64,000 nucleotides of DNA. Source: Sycon ciliatum (Eukaryota > Porifera > Calcarea > Leucosolenida > Sycettidae). The notes under the pieces were generated by a model that saw nothing but the letters and a program-made list of their open reading frames with translations, was not told the DNA's origin and ran no database searches. Of the stretch, positions 10,326 through 20,879 are shown piece by piece; position 1 is the stretch's first letter; the number at the start of each line of letters is the position of its first letter. A program made the position numbers and the translations under genes. The DNA lies in contig NC_088645.1 of the NCBI RefSeq assembly GCF_964019385.1, positions 13,859,638 to 13,923,637 of the forward strand, written 5' to 3'.

Positions 10326-12535
10326 TCTAAAGAAATGAGTAAAGCATGGCAGCTTTTATAGGGCGAAAAGGAAGGAGATCATCATAGAGTCTGCATGAGC
10401 CATGAGTCATGAAAAAGGGCAAAAGTCTGTTGTGTCAGTCCAAACTGAACTTGGGAAGGCATAGCAACAGTATCTAAATGTATAAGGATGAAAGAAGCAA
10501 ACGGAACTTTGGAGGAGAACAGAGGCCAGGGAGGGCATTAGCAAATGGATGCAAACAGGATCTAGAAAGGGTCATGACTGTCCGCATGACCTCAGTCAGG
10601 GTCAGGGAGGTACAGTACAACATGTGGGTGTAATAGTTCTACATGTACATACAGGTGTGATGATCTAAACTAGCAAAGATACATCCAGCAAGCGCAAGAG
10701 AAACACAAGTGGTGAGAAGTGATATAATTAGCTTTGCAGGCTTGTCAGCAAAGGAGTGACAAGAGTCATGCAGTGCGTGTACGTGTACATGTGACATGAT
10801 TAGAGGTCAGTAGATATTACATAGTACTAGCAAGGCAGGGATACTACAATTCGCAGGCAGGCCTGCAAACCAATTAGTCCGGGAGCTGAAATCTGTAGGA
10901 TGCTTTTTATTTTCGGGGTATGCCACTTCAGAGGGAGGACTTGAAACTTCGCACAGAGGTAGGTAAGGGTCTCTAGAGGACGATTTGAGAACTTGGCCGT
11001 CCCGAAGCTGTGCACCAATGCCGGTGCAAGGAGGTTTGTTCGCTCGTCGAACACTATTTCGTTGCCGTGATTTCACAGTTTTTGCGCCATTCAGCGCTTG
11101 AAAAATGGGGAAAATCAGCGGTTTTCGATGACGTAACCAGACATTTTCATGCGAATGACTCAATTTTGCTAGATTTTCAAGAGAAACACAAAGAAACACG
11201 AAGCGAAACGCAAAGTCACACCGTCGATGAAGCATTTTTCATTCTGTTTGTATAATTGTGTCGTTCTGAGTTCTGAAGTAACATACAGTAGCTGGTTCGT
11301 CGGAGGAGGACATGACTAGTGTTCCTGAGATTGTCGTGCGTAACGGCTAAATGACTTGCCACTTGACCCTGATGTCGACAGGCAGGTCTCGTAGGAACTG
11401 TCCGTCTCCATCGAGGTGACTCTGGATTGTTTTTACCAATGGTGTTTTGTACATTGAACCTCACTACAAACAAGAGTACTCCTGCTAAAAACGATTTCAT
11501 GCTAGTCAATGAGCGGACTGACAACGTGTGTTAAAGGTGGTAAGGTACACACCATGGCAGCTGCCTTGAACGGAATCTTTGATTATACCAGTGAACGTAG
11601 AAATGCATGACTTATCTTGAATAATGTCTCTTTGAATCATTGTTTTGTTGAAGTTTAGGATGCTGCACAATGACATGCGCGTACGTGGAAGCATTCACAT
11701 TGTAGAAGATCATGGGATGATTATTTCCCTACTTCATTCAGTCCTTTGTGTGGTAAATTGAGTAGTAGTAGACGTAGTATATTTTAGGAATTTCCGCAAA
11801 CGCAATCAGTAAATGTGGCGGTAACATGTAGAATATAATCATTTTAAAACTACAGTCCGTTTCAAAAAGATTTACAACCCTGGCGATCGCCCGCGGAGTT
11901 TGGCGTCTTACCGTATGAGCACTCGAGCGCTGCCTGGAAAAACTCACTGTGAACTCGAAGAAATATTTCGCGCGAAAGCAGGAAAAATGACAACTCACTC
12001 ACGTTGACGAATTGACACAGTCATGGACGTACGTCTGGTTTACAACAAACGAGTTCTTCTTCGTATCGATAATGGAGTCAGAGAGGACATGTCGAAACGA
12101 AAGTGTTGTAAATGTTGACGAGCGGCATGTGTCCCAATCCGTTTTGTGACCAAAATAGTTTCTTTGAGCTGCGATGCAATTCACTCACCGTGTGACGAAA
12201 ACGACATCGACACGGACTCATTCCCAAGGCCATGACTTGGCAAAGCTATCCGTGTGACTTCGACGACATTTTGAGAAAAACAGACGCTTGTGAACGCTGA
12301 TAGAAGACGGCGTTGACTGCTAAATTCAAATAAATTGGCGATCTTGAAATACTAAAAATAAATCTCGAAAAGCTACAGCGCGATGACTTCCATATTCACT
12401 CACACCATTGCAGTGTTGTGGGTGTGTTCACATGGCGTGAGCCAGTCAAGTGTCAGTCAGTTCGGCAGGAAGCGCGACCTCCAACAACAAGTCGTTTGGT
12501 GCAGCCATCTTCTTTGTCTTGTACCAGCTTGATCA
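10326..12535. other. no recognised gene
   Basis: I searched both strands for conserved motifs and recognised none. Open frames are short (longest about 140 codons, minus strand around 10807-11235) and show no familiar domain. Base composition is ordinary. The region could contain diverged repeats or host non-coding DNA. Confidence 0.4.
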
Positions 12536-12539
12536 CCAA

Positions 12540-12645
12540 AACAATGAAAAAAAAGTTTGACTTGAGGATAGGTTGGGATTTGAACTCACAACTTCATGGT
12601 CAGCAGACAGCATTCATAACCACAAGGCCAAAAAGGAAAGGAGAA
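12540..12645 (-). mobile_element. tRNA-like SINE fragment
   Basis: On the minus strand TGGCCTTGTGGTTATGAATGC (A-box region, near 12610-12631) is followed by GAGTTCAAATCCC (B box, near 12576-12588). The spacing fits a tRNA head. It is degenerate and too short to define its tail. Confidence 0.6.
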
Positions 12646-12895
12646 ATCGTGGGTTTTGATAAAAAATCGATACTGGCTTCCTGGGCAAATTGTAAACCAT
12701 GGGAAAAGGCCGGAAACCTGGCCGAAATTCTAACTCCTTAACGGTTGGTCCAATTGTTCCGAAACCTTCACAGAACAATTTGCCGTGTCCTAACAAGCCA
12801 TTCTATGTACTTTGTTGTCCAAATTTCCCTTATCTTCATACTTTTTAAGACCCAAACCTGATTGTAAATCTTTTTGAAACAGACTATACAGCTAC

Positions 12896-12960
12896 CAGAG
12901 GCGGGTTTAGGGGGGGGGGGGGGGCGCACCCCCCCCCTGAAAAATTTCGACCTAGGTTTC
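12896..12960. mobile_element. G-tract/C-tract repeat terminus
   Basis: GGCGGGTTTAGG followed by a long G run, then GCGCACC with a long C run and TGAAAAATTTCG, resembles the ends of widespread invertebrate DNA transposons that carry a G/C hairpin near the tip. Only this end is visible. The G run could form a quadruplex. Confidence 0.4.
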
Positions 12961-13270
12961 GAAAAATAAAAGGCAGGGCGCCGGGTCTAGCTAGAGCTAG
13001 TACTAGTAGAGAGGCTCGGGGCGCGCGCGGCCTGAAACGATTGTCCAAAAGCGGTTGCACGGTACGGTGCTCGAGCTGGTGTTGATTGTACACACTACAG
13101 ACTATACTACATAGTACAGTCTACAGTCTACAGTACAGTCTACAGAGTAGAGTCCACGTACAGTGAGCATGCACGGCTACAGAAACATGGTGACCTGACT
13201 GTGTCCTGTTGTACAGTGTGATCCCTGCTAGCTATGCTGGGACGCGCTCGACGCGTCTTCAACGGTACAA

Positions 13271-13387
13271 ACATCGAAGAAAAGTCTTCGATCGAGTCAA
13301 CCAAAACACGATTCGAATGCCGAGGGCTCAGGCGATCATCCTCGTTCGAATCGTGTTTTGGTTGACTCGAAGGCTTTTCTTCGATGT
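13271..13387. repeat. 50-bp stem hairpin
   Basis: The left arm (ACATCGAAGAAAAGTCTTCG through ACACGATTCGAATGCCGAGG, 13271-13325) pairs with the right arm (CCTCGTTCGAATCGTGTTTTGG through CTTTTCTTCGATGT, 13340-13387) around a 14-nt loop. There are a few mismatches and a bulge near the base. No transposon ends are evident, so it could be a MITE core or a hairpin-RNA precursor. Confidence 0.7.
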
Positions 13388-13428
13388 CTCAGGGACATCC
13401 CAAAAGGCCAAGCTCTAGCCAGCAGAGC

Positions 13429-13658
13429 CTGGAATTTTTGTAAATCGTTCCTGTGGCGGCGCAACTCCTGCTGCCGCTCCAACAGGAAACAGTGGGAGTG
13501 ATGAAGTCGCTGTTATTCCAGTTGAACTTTCGGAGCGGACTGATGACAGTCACACTCCGCCAGACGTGGAAGAACCTGTTGTCAGCGAGCAGCCAGAACA
13601 TGAAGAACAGCGCACGGTCACAAGTACCGCTGCCTATGTAAAGGATGCTTTGAGAGCG
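13429..13658 (+). CDS. candidate exon of unknown, acidic protein
   Basis: An open frame from the TAG at about 13418 runs to a GTGAGA donor-like site at 13659. It encodes a stretch rich in E, D, V, T and P, including GNSGSDEVAVIPVEL and EEPVVSEQPEHEEQ, and ends VKDALRA. Its composition is protein-like and unlike the neighbouring repeats. An AG (GCCAGCAG) precedes it but the polypyrimidine tract is poor. I recognise no family. It may be a real internal exon or chance. Confidence 0.25.
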
Positions 13659-13788
13659 GTGAGAAATTGTTACTCGCATAAATAATTGCAGTTGATTCGC
13701 TCACATAACGGCAAATAATTTGAAGTTTACAATGTACATTGTTGCTGCGTGTACAGAAATACTGCTCGTGGTGTGTGAGATGTACGGC

Positions 13789-14470
13789 TTGTTGTGTTGT
13801 TGTTGTTTATTTTACTTCACCAAATGAACAGGCAGAGATGCCTTCTCACCTGCCCATAGGACAGGTTCTCACAGAATGATGAAGGGATGATATGCAAGGG
13901 AAAACAAGAAATGATAATAATAATATAAGACAGAAAGGACCAAAAGAAGAAAAGGAAAAATTTAGATGAAGACAATTTCATGGAGTCAGAAATAGAAAGA
14001 CAATAATTTCATGGAGTCAAAGAAAAGAAAGACAATTTCATGGAGTCAGGAACACTTGGTTGATTTTATAGACATGCATGCACAAATGATTGATAGAATA
14101 GAAGGTAGGAATTAATGGCAGATAATAAAAGTTTAACGAGGATATTCACAAAGTAAGTATATCAAACGCTGTAAAAGGCCCTAAGCCTGTGGCCAGTGTG
14201 GGACTGCCCTATTCAAATTTTAATAATAATAATAATAATAATCAATGGCAGAAAGAGCTTTTCGGAAGGGACCAGGGACACGTATCACTCTAAAATCAGA
14301 GGGGAGAGCGTTCCCGCAGAGAATGCTTCCCCGAAACATCATGGTCGATCGTCCCGCAGGCCCACGAAGAAAGGGAACTTGAAGCAAGTTCGACACTTGT
14401 CCCCGTGTGGCGCGCTGATCCTCCGGAACAGTCTCTGGAGCCGTTCGGGTGAATAATTGTTGAAGAAGGG
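13789..14470 (-). pseudogene. LINE 3' end (RT ORF C-terminus plus 3' UTR)
   Basis: On the minus strand at about 14470-14220 the frame reads TRGQVSNLLQVPFLRGPAGR, then GNALPSDFRVIRVPGPFRKAL. This is the C-terminal tail typical of CR1/jockey-like LINE ORF2 (compare WNALPSGIR at 41040). A non-coding 3' UTR follows, ending in TTTATTTTACTTC and a (TTG)n tract (13789-13807), which is a (CAA)n tail on the element strand. A similar TTTATTTTACTTCGC end with (TTG)n lies at 40585. The copy is 5'-truncated and inactive. Confidence 0.65.
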
Positions 14471-14574
14471 GGCTAGCTACAGGAGGAGCTTCTTGACATC
14501 GGTTTTCAAAATGGCTGACCTGGAACAGTAGCATGATGTCATTTACCCCCACCCCATCCCGCCTTGATCCCGGC

Positions 14575-14640
14575 CGCAACCCCCCCCCCCCCCCCCTCAG
14601 CCGAATCCTGGACACGCCACTGGCTACGGTGCATCATATT
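14575..14640 (-). mobile_element. DNA-transposon terminus (GCCAGTGGCGTGTCC end)
   Basis: On the minus strand CCAGTGGCGTGTCCAGGATTC is followed by CGGCTGAGG and a long G run. This resembles the termini of common animal hAT-like elements. The partner terminus was not found. Confidence 0.45.
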
Positions 14641-15325
14641 TATGTGAACAAAGGCTGAATGCAGATATGTAAACAGTGTCATGGACGCGATATGCATCGG
14701 CACCACCATCGGCACCACCGCATACATCCAAGCAAGACGATGTAGCGCAATATCTGTGTTGAACGGTTAAGCGGTTTTTGATCCCTTCATCATGGAGAAC
14801 AGTATCCATTTTTCATCCGGTTTGCGATCCTCTCCTCTGTGCTCTGTGCTGCCAACGACGTACACTTGTTGCTCACATGTGTAGTGCTGCTGAGCGGGTT
14901 GCCACATTCCGACATGCATCGGCGAGTACCGTAAAAGCCCGTTATAAGGCCCTGGGCGGAAGCGTTAGTGACGGTCCAGAACATGGGCGCTAATGATTGG
15001 GTTGTCACATTCGGACATGCACCAGCAAGTATAGTACAGGGTTGGGGTGACCCGTTGCACTAAAAGCATCCAGTGCTGTAACCTTTGCGATGTTTGCAGC
15101 TATGCCGAGCAGTTATCTCCTGGGTTCCGACTGCTGCTCCGTGGAGATGATAGTAGGGCACTAGACAGCGGCTTTGTAAATTGCCATTCTGGAATGCTAC
15201 CTCAGAGCAGCCGATGATGGTGACGTTCTTGCACAGCATGTTGTTGGTACCACAATCACAGCAAGTTCACTGGTGATGATTAACTTCTGGCCGCGTGTTG
15301 CATGTTTCTGAGATTCATAGATAAT
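14641..15325. other. no recognised gene
   Basis: A degenerate ~100-bp direct repeat is visible: GGGTTGCCACATTCCGACATGC near 14897 and GGGTTGTCACATTCGGACATGC near 14999. Nothing else is recognisable. Confidence 0.45.
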
Positions 15326-15329
15326 GACG

Positions 15330-15860
15330 CGCGCGTGCATGAGTGTGTGTGTTTATATGTATGTATGCGTGTGAGCATTTGCATGTGCGCATCCACGTGT
15401 GTGTGTGCGCGTGCGCGTGTGTCGTGCACATGTACACGTGTATGCGCGTGTGCGTGTGAGCATTTGCATGTGCGCATCCACCTGTGTGTGCGCGCGTGTG
15501 TCGTGCACATGTACATGTGTATGCGTGTATGTGTGTGTGAGCATTTGCATGTGCGCATCCACCTGTGTGTATGTGCGTGCAAGCGCGCACGCGTGTGTGT
15601 GCGTGCACATGTACACGTGTATGCGTGTGTGTGTGTGAGCATTGGCATGTGCGCATTCACCTGTGTGTATGTGCGCACGCGTGTGTGAGGATTGCCGCAT
15701 GTTCGCAAACATGTATGTGTGCGTGTGTGCGAACAGAGAGTCACATGTGTGTGCGTGCGTGTGCACTCATGCACACTCGCACACATGTGAGTACACGCTT
15801 GCAAGCGTGTGTAGGCGTGCGCGCGTGTACACAAGCTCACACACATGCAAGTGCGCGCAT
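15330..15860. repeat. 500-bp alternating purine-pyrimidine (GT/GC/AC) minisatellite
   Basis: The stretch is almost entirely alternating purine-pyrimidine (GTGTGTGCGCGTGC, CACATGTACACGTG). A higher-order unit is marked by GTGAGCATTTGCATGTGCGC, recurring at about 15371, 15447 and 15537 and again, as GTGAGCATTGGCATG, at about 15636. The long overlapping open frames on both strands (rich in C/V/H/T) are a by-product of the repeat and not genes. Such sequence is prone to form Z-DNA. Confidence 0.85.
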
Positions 15861-16097
15861 GTATGTTCTATCTTGTTATGTTGGATATCTCATGCTCTCC
15901 TTTGGTGCTGCCACGTAGACGTCTGTCGTAGTTCCTGTCAGAAGTGCATGTGGAACTGGCAGTGATTGTCATTCTACCTTTGTTTCAAACAACGTCTCGT
16001 TTTCGAGTTCCATGATTTCTCACAGGATCCACAAAGTATTTTGTGCAAAAGCAGCTAGGCTCACCTGAACCAGTGAAGAACGATTACCGGAACAAAC

Positions 16098-16618
16098 TGT
16101 AGTGTAATGAGTAGCATCAAGACAGAACTCTATCCCTAGGCATATCATTGTCTGTCTCCAGGTTTCTCCTTCCTACTCCCTACACTCACTCGCATTGATC
16201 TAACGTGTGTACTTGTATAAGAACCGCAGCCTGCCTGCTGTACCATTGACTCATGCATTCATGTACCGCTGGACTTGCTGGCTGCGCATCACTAACCCTT
16301 CCCCTTCTATGGCACAGTCCCCGCATGCACTGAACGCAGTACTCGGGTGCGCGTGCGTATTCATGTCTGAGTGCACTGCCCTCGGGCTCCATATATACAT
16401 GGCATCCCGTACTGGGCACGCTGCTTCCGGTCGCTGCTGTGTGCACGCAGCACCGCCGTCCATTCCGCTCTCTGTCTTCTTTACACAGTGATTCCCGATT
16501 GGAATCAGCTCTTCGTTTCTGCTCTCCTCACAGTTAGTTGTGCTTTTCCGTGTCCGATAATGTTCCCCCTTTTGCAATAAACAACCAGGCGAAACTACTC
16601 TAAGTAGCTACCGCTACA
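16098..16618 (+). repeat. 5' LTR (521 bp)
   Basis: It has TG...CA termini, a TATA-like GTATAAG near 16214, and an AATAAA polyadenylation signal within TTTTGCAATAAACAA near 16570-16585. It matches the 3' LTR with few substitutions (for example ATATATACATGG versus ATCTATACATGG), which implies a fairly recent insertion. Confidence 0.9.
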
Positions 16619-16625
16619 TGGCGCA

Positions 16626-16950
16626 GTGAACAGGATCAGTGATAAAAAAATAACATTGATCCGCAACGAACCTGGTCTGCAACTTCAGGATCTAGGATGG
16701 CTCGCGTTCGACAACGCCGGCGATCGCGATAAATCTCAGGAAGTGGAGACGAAACTCTCGGCGTACGTTACGCCCGTGTCCAACGTCGTCCACGGACGAA
16801 CGATGTTCGAACGCGACACACAGTCGCCATCCGAGACCGTGGACGAGTCACTTCTGCGTCGTCTCTACGGCGGCGCGGACAACAGCGACTTCAAGGACGC
16901 TCGCGATGACCGCATCCGCGATCGCTTCCCGACACACCACTGCAAACCAA
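16626..16950 (+). pseudogene. gag-like fragment of the LTR element
   Basis: An open frame starts a few bases after the primer-binding-like site. It includes VVHGRTMFERDTQSPSETVD and later DARDDRIRDRF. The pattern of F-R-x(n)-G/S-E-x-V-D-E followed by R-D-x-x-I-R-D-R-x is characteristic of Ty3/gypsy gag. Only about 100 residues are kept before the frame enters the minisatellite, with no nucleocapsid zinc knuckle. Function is lost or structural only. Family assignment rests on this short motif. Confidence 0.55.
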
Positions 16951-17520
16951 CGGCTTACTGCAACGGCTTACTGCAACGGCTTACTGCAACGGCCCACTGC
17001 AACGGCTTACTGCAACAGCTTACTGCAACAGCTCACAGCAACCTGCAACGGCTTACTGCAACGGCTCACTGCAACGGCCCACTGCAACGGCCCACTGCAA
17101 CGGCTCACTGCAACGGCTCACTGCAACGGCTTACTGCAACGGCTTACTGCAACGGCTGACTGCAACAGCTTACTGCAACAGCTTACTGCAACAGCTCACA
17201 GCAACCTGCAACGGCTTACTGCAACGGCTCACTGCAACGGCCCACTGCAACGGCCCACTGCAACGGCTCACTGCAACGGCTCACTGCAACGGCTTACTGC
17301 AACGGCTTACTGCAACGGCTGACTGCAACAGCTTACTGCAACAGCTTACTGCAACAGCTCACAGCAACCTGCAACGGCTTACTGCAACGGCTCACTGCAA
17401 CGGCCCACTGCAACGGCCCACTGCAACGGCTCACTGCAACGGCTCACTGCAACGGCTTACTGCAACGGCTTACTGCAACGGCTGACTGCAACAGCTTACT
17501 GCAACGGCTGACTGCAACAC
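16935..17520 (+). repeat. 13-bp minisatellite with 163-bp higher-order unit inside the LTR element
   Basis: The basic unit is CTGCAACGGCTYA (13 bp). Diagnostic variants (GCTCACAGCAACCTGC at 17031, 17194 and 17357) repeat exactly every 163 bp, giving about three and a half higher-order units. Because 13 is not a multiple of 3, each 39-bp triplet of units yields a 13-residue peptide period in every frame. This produces long repetitive open frames that are probably not proteins. Confidence 0.9.
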
Positions 17521-17806
17521 CTCACGGCTACTCCCTCCGCAGCCGGAAGCCACCAAAGCGGTGGAGAAACTCCTGTGGCGAGCCAAAACGGCATGCCTGC
17601 TGCCGCCGAGCCCAACACAAGTGCCACCTCCACTACCTGTTCAGGTCGCACAGCCATCGCACCGGAGCGGCTCATCTCGACCATGTGAACATGGACCTGC
17701 AACTCTTTCCGTTAGGGGAGATGTGGTGTAATAAGTAACATCATGACAGAACTCTATCCCTGGGCATAGCATTGTCTGGGCCTGCAACTCTTTCCGTTAG
17801 GGGAGA
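17521..17806 (+). repeat. 3' internal tail and duplicated PPT/LTR start
   Basis: A short open frame rich in A, S, T and P ends with GRTAIAPERLISTM and a stop. It resembles the proline/arginine-rich C-terminus of gypsy integrase polyproteins, and I infer it is the remnant left after pol was deleted. GCAACTCTTTCCGTTAGGGGAGATGTRGTGTAAT occurs twice (about 17699-17735 and 17785-17820), so the purine tract and the first ~65 bp of LTR are duplicated. Confidence 0.6.
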
Positions 17807-19328
17807 TGTAGTGTAATGAGTAGCATCATGACAGAACTCTATCCCTAGGCATATCATTGTCAGTCTCCAGGTTTCTCCTTCCTACTCCCTACACTCACTC
17901 GCATTGATCTAACGTGTGTACTTGTATAAGAACCGCAGCCTGCCTGCTGTACCATTGACTCATGCATTCATGTACCGCTGGACTTGCTGGCTGCGCATCA
18001 CTAACCCTTCCCCTTCTATGGCACAGTCCCCGCATGCACTGAACGCAGTACTCGGGTGCGCGTGCGTATTCATGTCTGAGTGCACTGCCCTTGGGCTCCA
18101 TCTATACATGGCATCCCGTACTGGGCACGCTGCTTCCGGTCGCTGCTGTGTGCACGCAGCACCGCCGTCCATTCCGCTCTCTGTCTTCTTTACACAGTGA
18201 TTCCCGATTGGAATCAGCTCTTCGTTTCTGCTCTCCTTACAGTTAGTTGTGCTTTTCCGTGTCAGGGCCTGCTGGAGAGCCGGGTCAGCCGGGTCACGCG
18301 CCCGGCTGGGGAACTGGACGACCTGGCTGAACAGATAACGCCGGGTCCAGTGTGACCCGGCTGAAAAAGGTCTCAAACTGACAATGGATTGCTAAAATAC
18401 CGGTATTTTACGACTCGAGGACCCCATCTGTGCGGCAAATCTAGCGCAACCGTACACTACAGTCTACAAGCGACAGAAACTCGGCTTGGGTCAACTGGGG
18501 TCAACTGGTTCGAGCGCGATCTGGCCAGAGCGGCGAGTGGCCCTTTCCCAAAGGTGCTCGCCCTTTTTGGCCCTTTTTGGAAAAGCCCGTTTCTTTCGCC
18601 CTTTATTGCGTTTTTTGGTGATCATCGCCCCTTTTGAGCTTTTTTAGCTGAAAAAGTGCTAAAATCTGTTTGCTCATGCATGCGTTTCCAAGTGCTCGAT
18701 GCGACGATGGGCCTTGGCACGCCCCTTTTTTTGGGGGGGGGGCAACAAGTGTTAGTTGGTGAAGCTTGTACACAATGCTGTAAAAAGTAGGTTTTTTTAA
18801 CTAACTTCCTGTTTTGCATTTCGTGAACCCATAAATGGAAGAGTGCGTATTCATTTCTCAACTCGGGTTCATATCTGAACATGTATCATGGCTATGCTTC
18901 ACTGAAAAAAGAGCACTTTTTGACTGTTTTCACTGAAAAAAGAGCACTTTTTGCCTGTTTTCACTGAAAAAAAAGAACACCTTTTCAGCATATTTTGAGG
19001 GACGCGAAGAGCACTAAATAAAAGAGCACCTTTGGGAAAGGGCTAGCGGCGAGCAGGACGTCAGGACATTGAAAGTCGATGGGTCAGGCAGTCAAAAGCG
19101 TAACTTTGGCTATAGCTTTTGACACAGTTGCAAGTAAGTTTTGAGCAGGCTTTTTGGTTGTTTTTCTGCCGGATGATCTGACCCGGCTTGACCCGGCTGG
19201 CCTGCATGCGCCAGGTGCACTCTGACCGGGCTGTGTTGAATGTCTAGAGCAGGCCCTGCGTGTCCGATAATGTTCCCCCTTTTGCAATAAACAGTCAGGC
19301 GAAACTACTCTAAGTAGCCACCGCTACA
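17807..19328 (+). repeat. 3' LTR, split by a nested insertion
   Basis: The 5' part (17807-18262) and the 3' part (19264-19328) together reproduce the 5' LTR. The interruption is the TIR element at 18263-19258, plus one CGTGT duplication. Confidence 0.9.
18263..19258. mobile_element. 996-bp TIR element nested in the 3' LTR
   Basis: It begins CAGGGCCTGCT and ends AGCAGGCCCTG, a perfect 11-bp inverted pair, with subterminal CCGGGTCAGCCGGGTCA repeats in inverse orientation near each end. It is flanked by CGTGT (18258-18262 and 19259-19263). The empty site is seen in the 5' LTR (TTTTCCGTGTCCGATAATG). Inside lies a three-fold ~37-bp repeat (CACTGAAAAAAGAGCACTTTTTG, about 18900-18985). No transposase is present, so it is non-autonomous. 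The termini are hAT-like and the duplication is 5 bp, as for 5212-5507. Confidence 0.88.
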
Positions 19329-19333
19329 CAAAC

Positions 19334-20820
19334 AAGCTGGCAAACTGCAACGGAGTTGACACCACCAGCAGATAAATAGGCCAGGCAGAGTACGGACATG
19401 GGTGATGATGATCTTGCACGTCCGGTGACTGGTCACTGGTGAATACGGCTGTGGCACTGGCAGTCAGGACTCGGGGACGCGGAGGCCGACTTGTCAGCAA
19501 ACAACATCTCGCCTCCTCTGCCGGAATCTTCGCTCGACTCGACCTCAGTCAGACCTGGAAATATACTTTTGAAACTTTGCTTGCACGCGTTGCAGAGTTG
19601 CCGGAGTAGGCGCGAGTATTGTTGTGCACTATTGCTGGTACACACTCTATGTTGCGCTTTTGTCCAGAAGCGCCATGCGTCGTGACTAGTGGACCTGACG
19701 ATGGCAATACTATTCTCACTTTCAAAGCCAAAATCGTAATGAAAATGTATGCCACGCTTTGAGAAAGTAAGCTTTCAGTGTCGTCATCTTCTGGGCAGGC
19801 GCATAGTCACTGATTTGGAATTTTGAGCGTGCGCACCTACTTCTCAAACCGAGAAGTCGGCGGAGAACGAAAAACATTTGCGCCTAAATGCTTGACAATT
19901 GTGAATTTGATCATCGAACAAAATGCGTCCTCGCGATGTCCGTGCACAGCTTTGGGATGGCCAAGAACTCGAAAGCCCTTCTCTGATAGACCCATAACCC
20001 ATTGCTGAAGAGATCTTGTACTCCATCTCGCCCGACCTGGAGCGCCACTTTTTTGAAGGTCGGCTCCCAGACTACTACTCTTGTTTCTACGTCCCCAGTC
20101 GACTGGATTTCCATGTCCGCTACAGTAGTACTTGAGTGGGTACGAGGGGCAGCCTACCCATAAATTTCATAATTATGGCATTCAATTGACCGTAACTTTG
20201 GTGTTTCTCAATGGATTTGAGTTAAATTTTGACCACACACTCCTGCCACTATGCTGGCCCTCAGGACATGATTAACAAGTTCTTGCGCCTCACTGACAGG
20301 CTTTCCAGGCCGGAAAAACTCAAATGTCCGGCATAGTGCCACGGTGTGCGAGCCACCCAGGAGCCAAACAAATGCATTTACAATTTTTTCACATTTTCGT
20401 GCTCATTCTGTTCATGCGCGGGACCCAAACCTAGATCAAGTCCAGAAGCAGCCATGGGTGATAGGGTAGGGCCCCTCAACGAGGCCCTGGAATCTGTCAC
20501 AACGGAACGAGTGGGCGTTCTCTCACACACTCACACAGACCCAAGTCAATTTTTGAATTTTTTAGGTTTAGCACGTGCTACGAGGTCGTACCTTTGATAC
20601 AACATCCAGTGCTGGGACCTCCACAGCAAGCCATTTCCACAGCGCTGCACACCAAATCCAGGATACCCTCAGAAACCGGCAAAGACTACCACTCACGTTT
20701 CACTACTGCCTAGTACTGAATCCTACCTGACTTCTTGACACGACTCAAACTTGCCAAAGTCACTAAATCAACGTCAACTACAATAATCAAGCCACATATC
20801 TGCAACGTCACGAGGGTGCT
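19334..20820. other. no recognised gene; MITE fragment near 20075-20145
   Basis: No protein family is recognised. CTCTTGTTTCTACGTCCCC followed by GACTGGATTTCCATGTCCGC and TACAGTAGTACTTGAG (about 20080-20136) matches one end of the MITE at 53812-54050. The rest shows no structure I can name. Confidence 0.45.
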
Positions 20821-20832
20821 GGCAAAAGTCCT

Positions 20833-20869
20833 GCTGCACGGCGGCGGGCTTCGCCCGCCGCCGTGCAGC
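20833..20869. repeat. perfect 17-bp GC hairpin with TTC loop
   Basis: GCTGCACGGCGGCGGGC, TTC, then GCCCGCCGCCGTGCAGC: a 17-bp perfect stem with a 3-nt loop. It is GC-rich against an ordinary background. It is probably the tip of a decayed foldback element. No downstream T run supports a terminator role. Confidence 0.7.
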
Positions 20870-20879
20870 CCAATACGTG

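Larger units (their letters stand above)
16098..19328 (+). mobile_element. complete non-autonomous LTR retrotransposon (Ty3/gypsy-like remnant)
   Basis: Two matching LTRs are seen: 16098-16618 (521 bp), and 17807-18262 plus 19264-19328 (521 bp once a nested insertion is removed). Both begin TGTAGTG and end GCTACA. The element is flanked by the 5-bp target duplication CAAAC (16093-16097 and 19329-19333). A primer-binding-like TGGCGCAGTGAACAGG follows the 5' LTR, and a purine tract TTAGGGGAGA precedes the 3' LTR. The internal region is only about 1.2 kb: a short gag-like ORF, a minisatellite and a short tail. There is no protease, RT or integrase, so it depended on another element for movement. 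Confidence 0.9.

Noticed and set aside
15280..15965. Several long overlapping open frames rich in C, V, H and T on both strands
   Set aside because: They are produced by the alternating GT/GC/AC minisatellite. No frame is preferred and no domain is present.
16906..17322. 138-codon repetitive frame (TATAHCNG / LQRLTATA repeats)
   Set aside because: Frames arise in every phase because the 13-bp unit is not a multiple of three. It is minisatellite, not protein.
20833..20869. GC hairpin as an intrinsic terminator
   Set aside because: There is no T run after the stem and the genome is eukaryotic.
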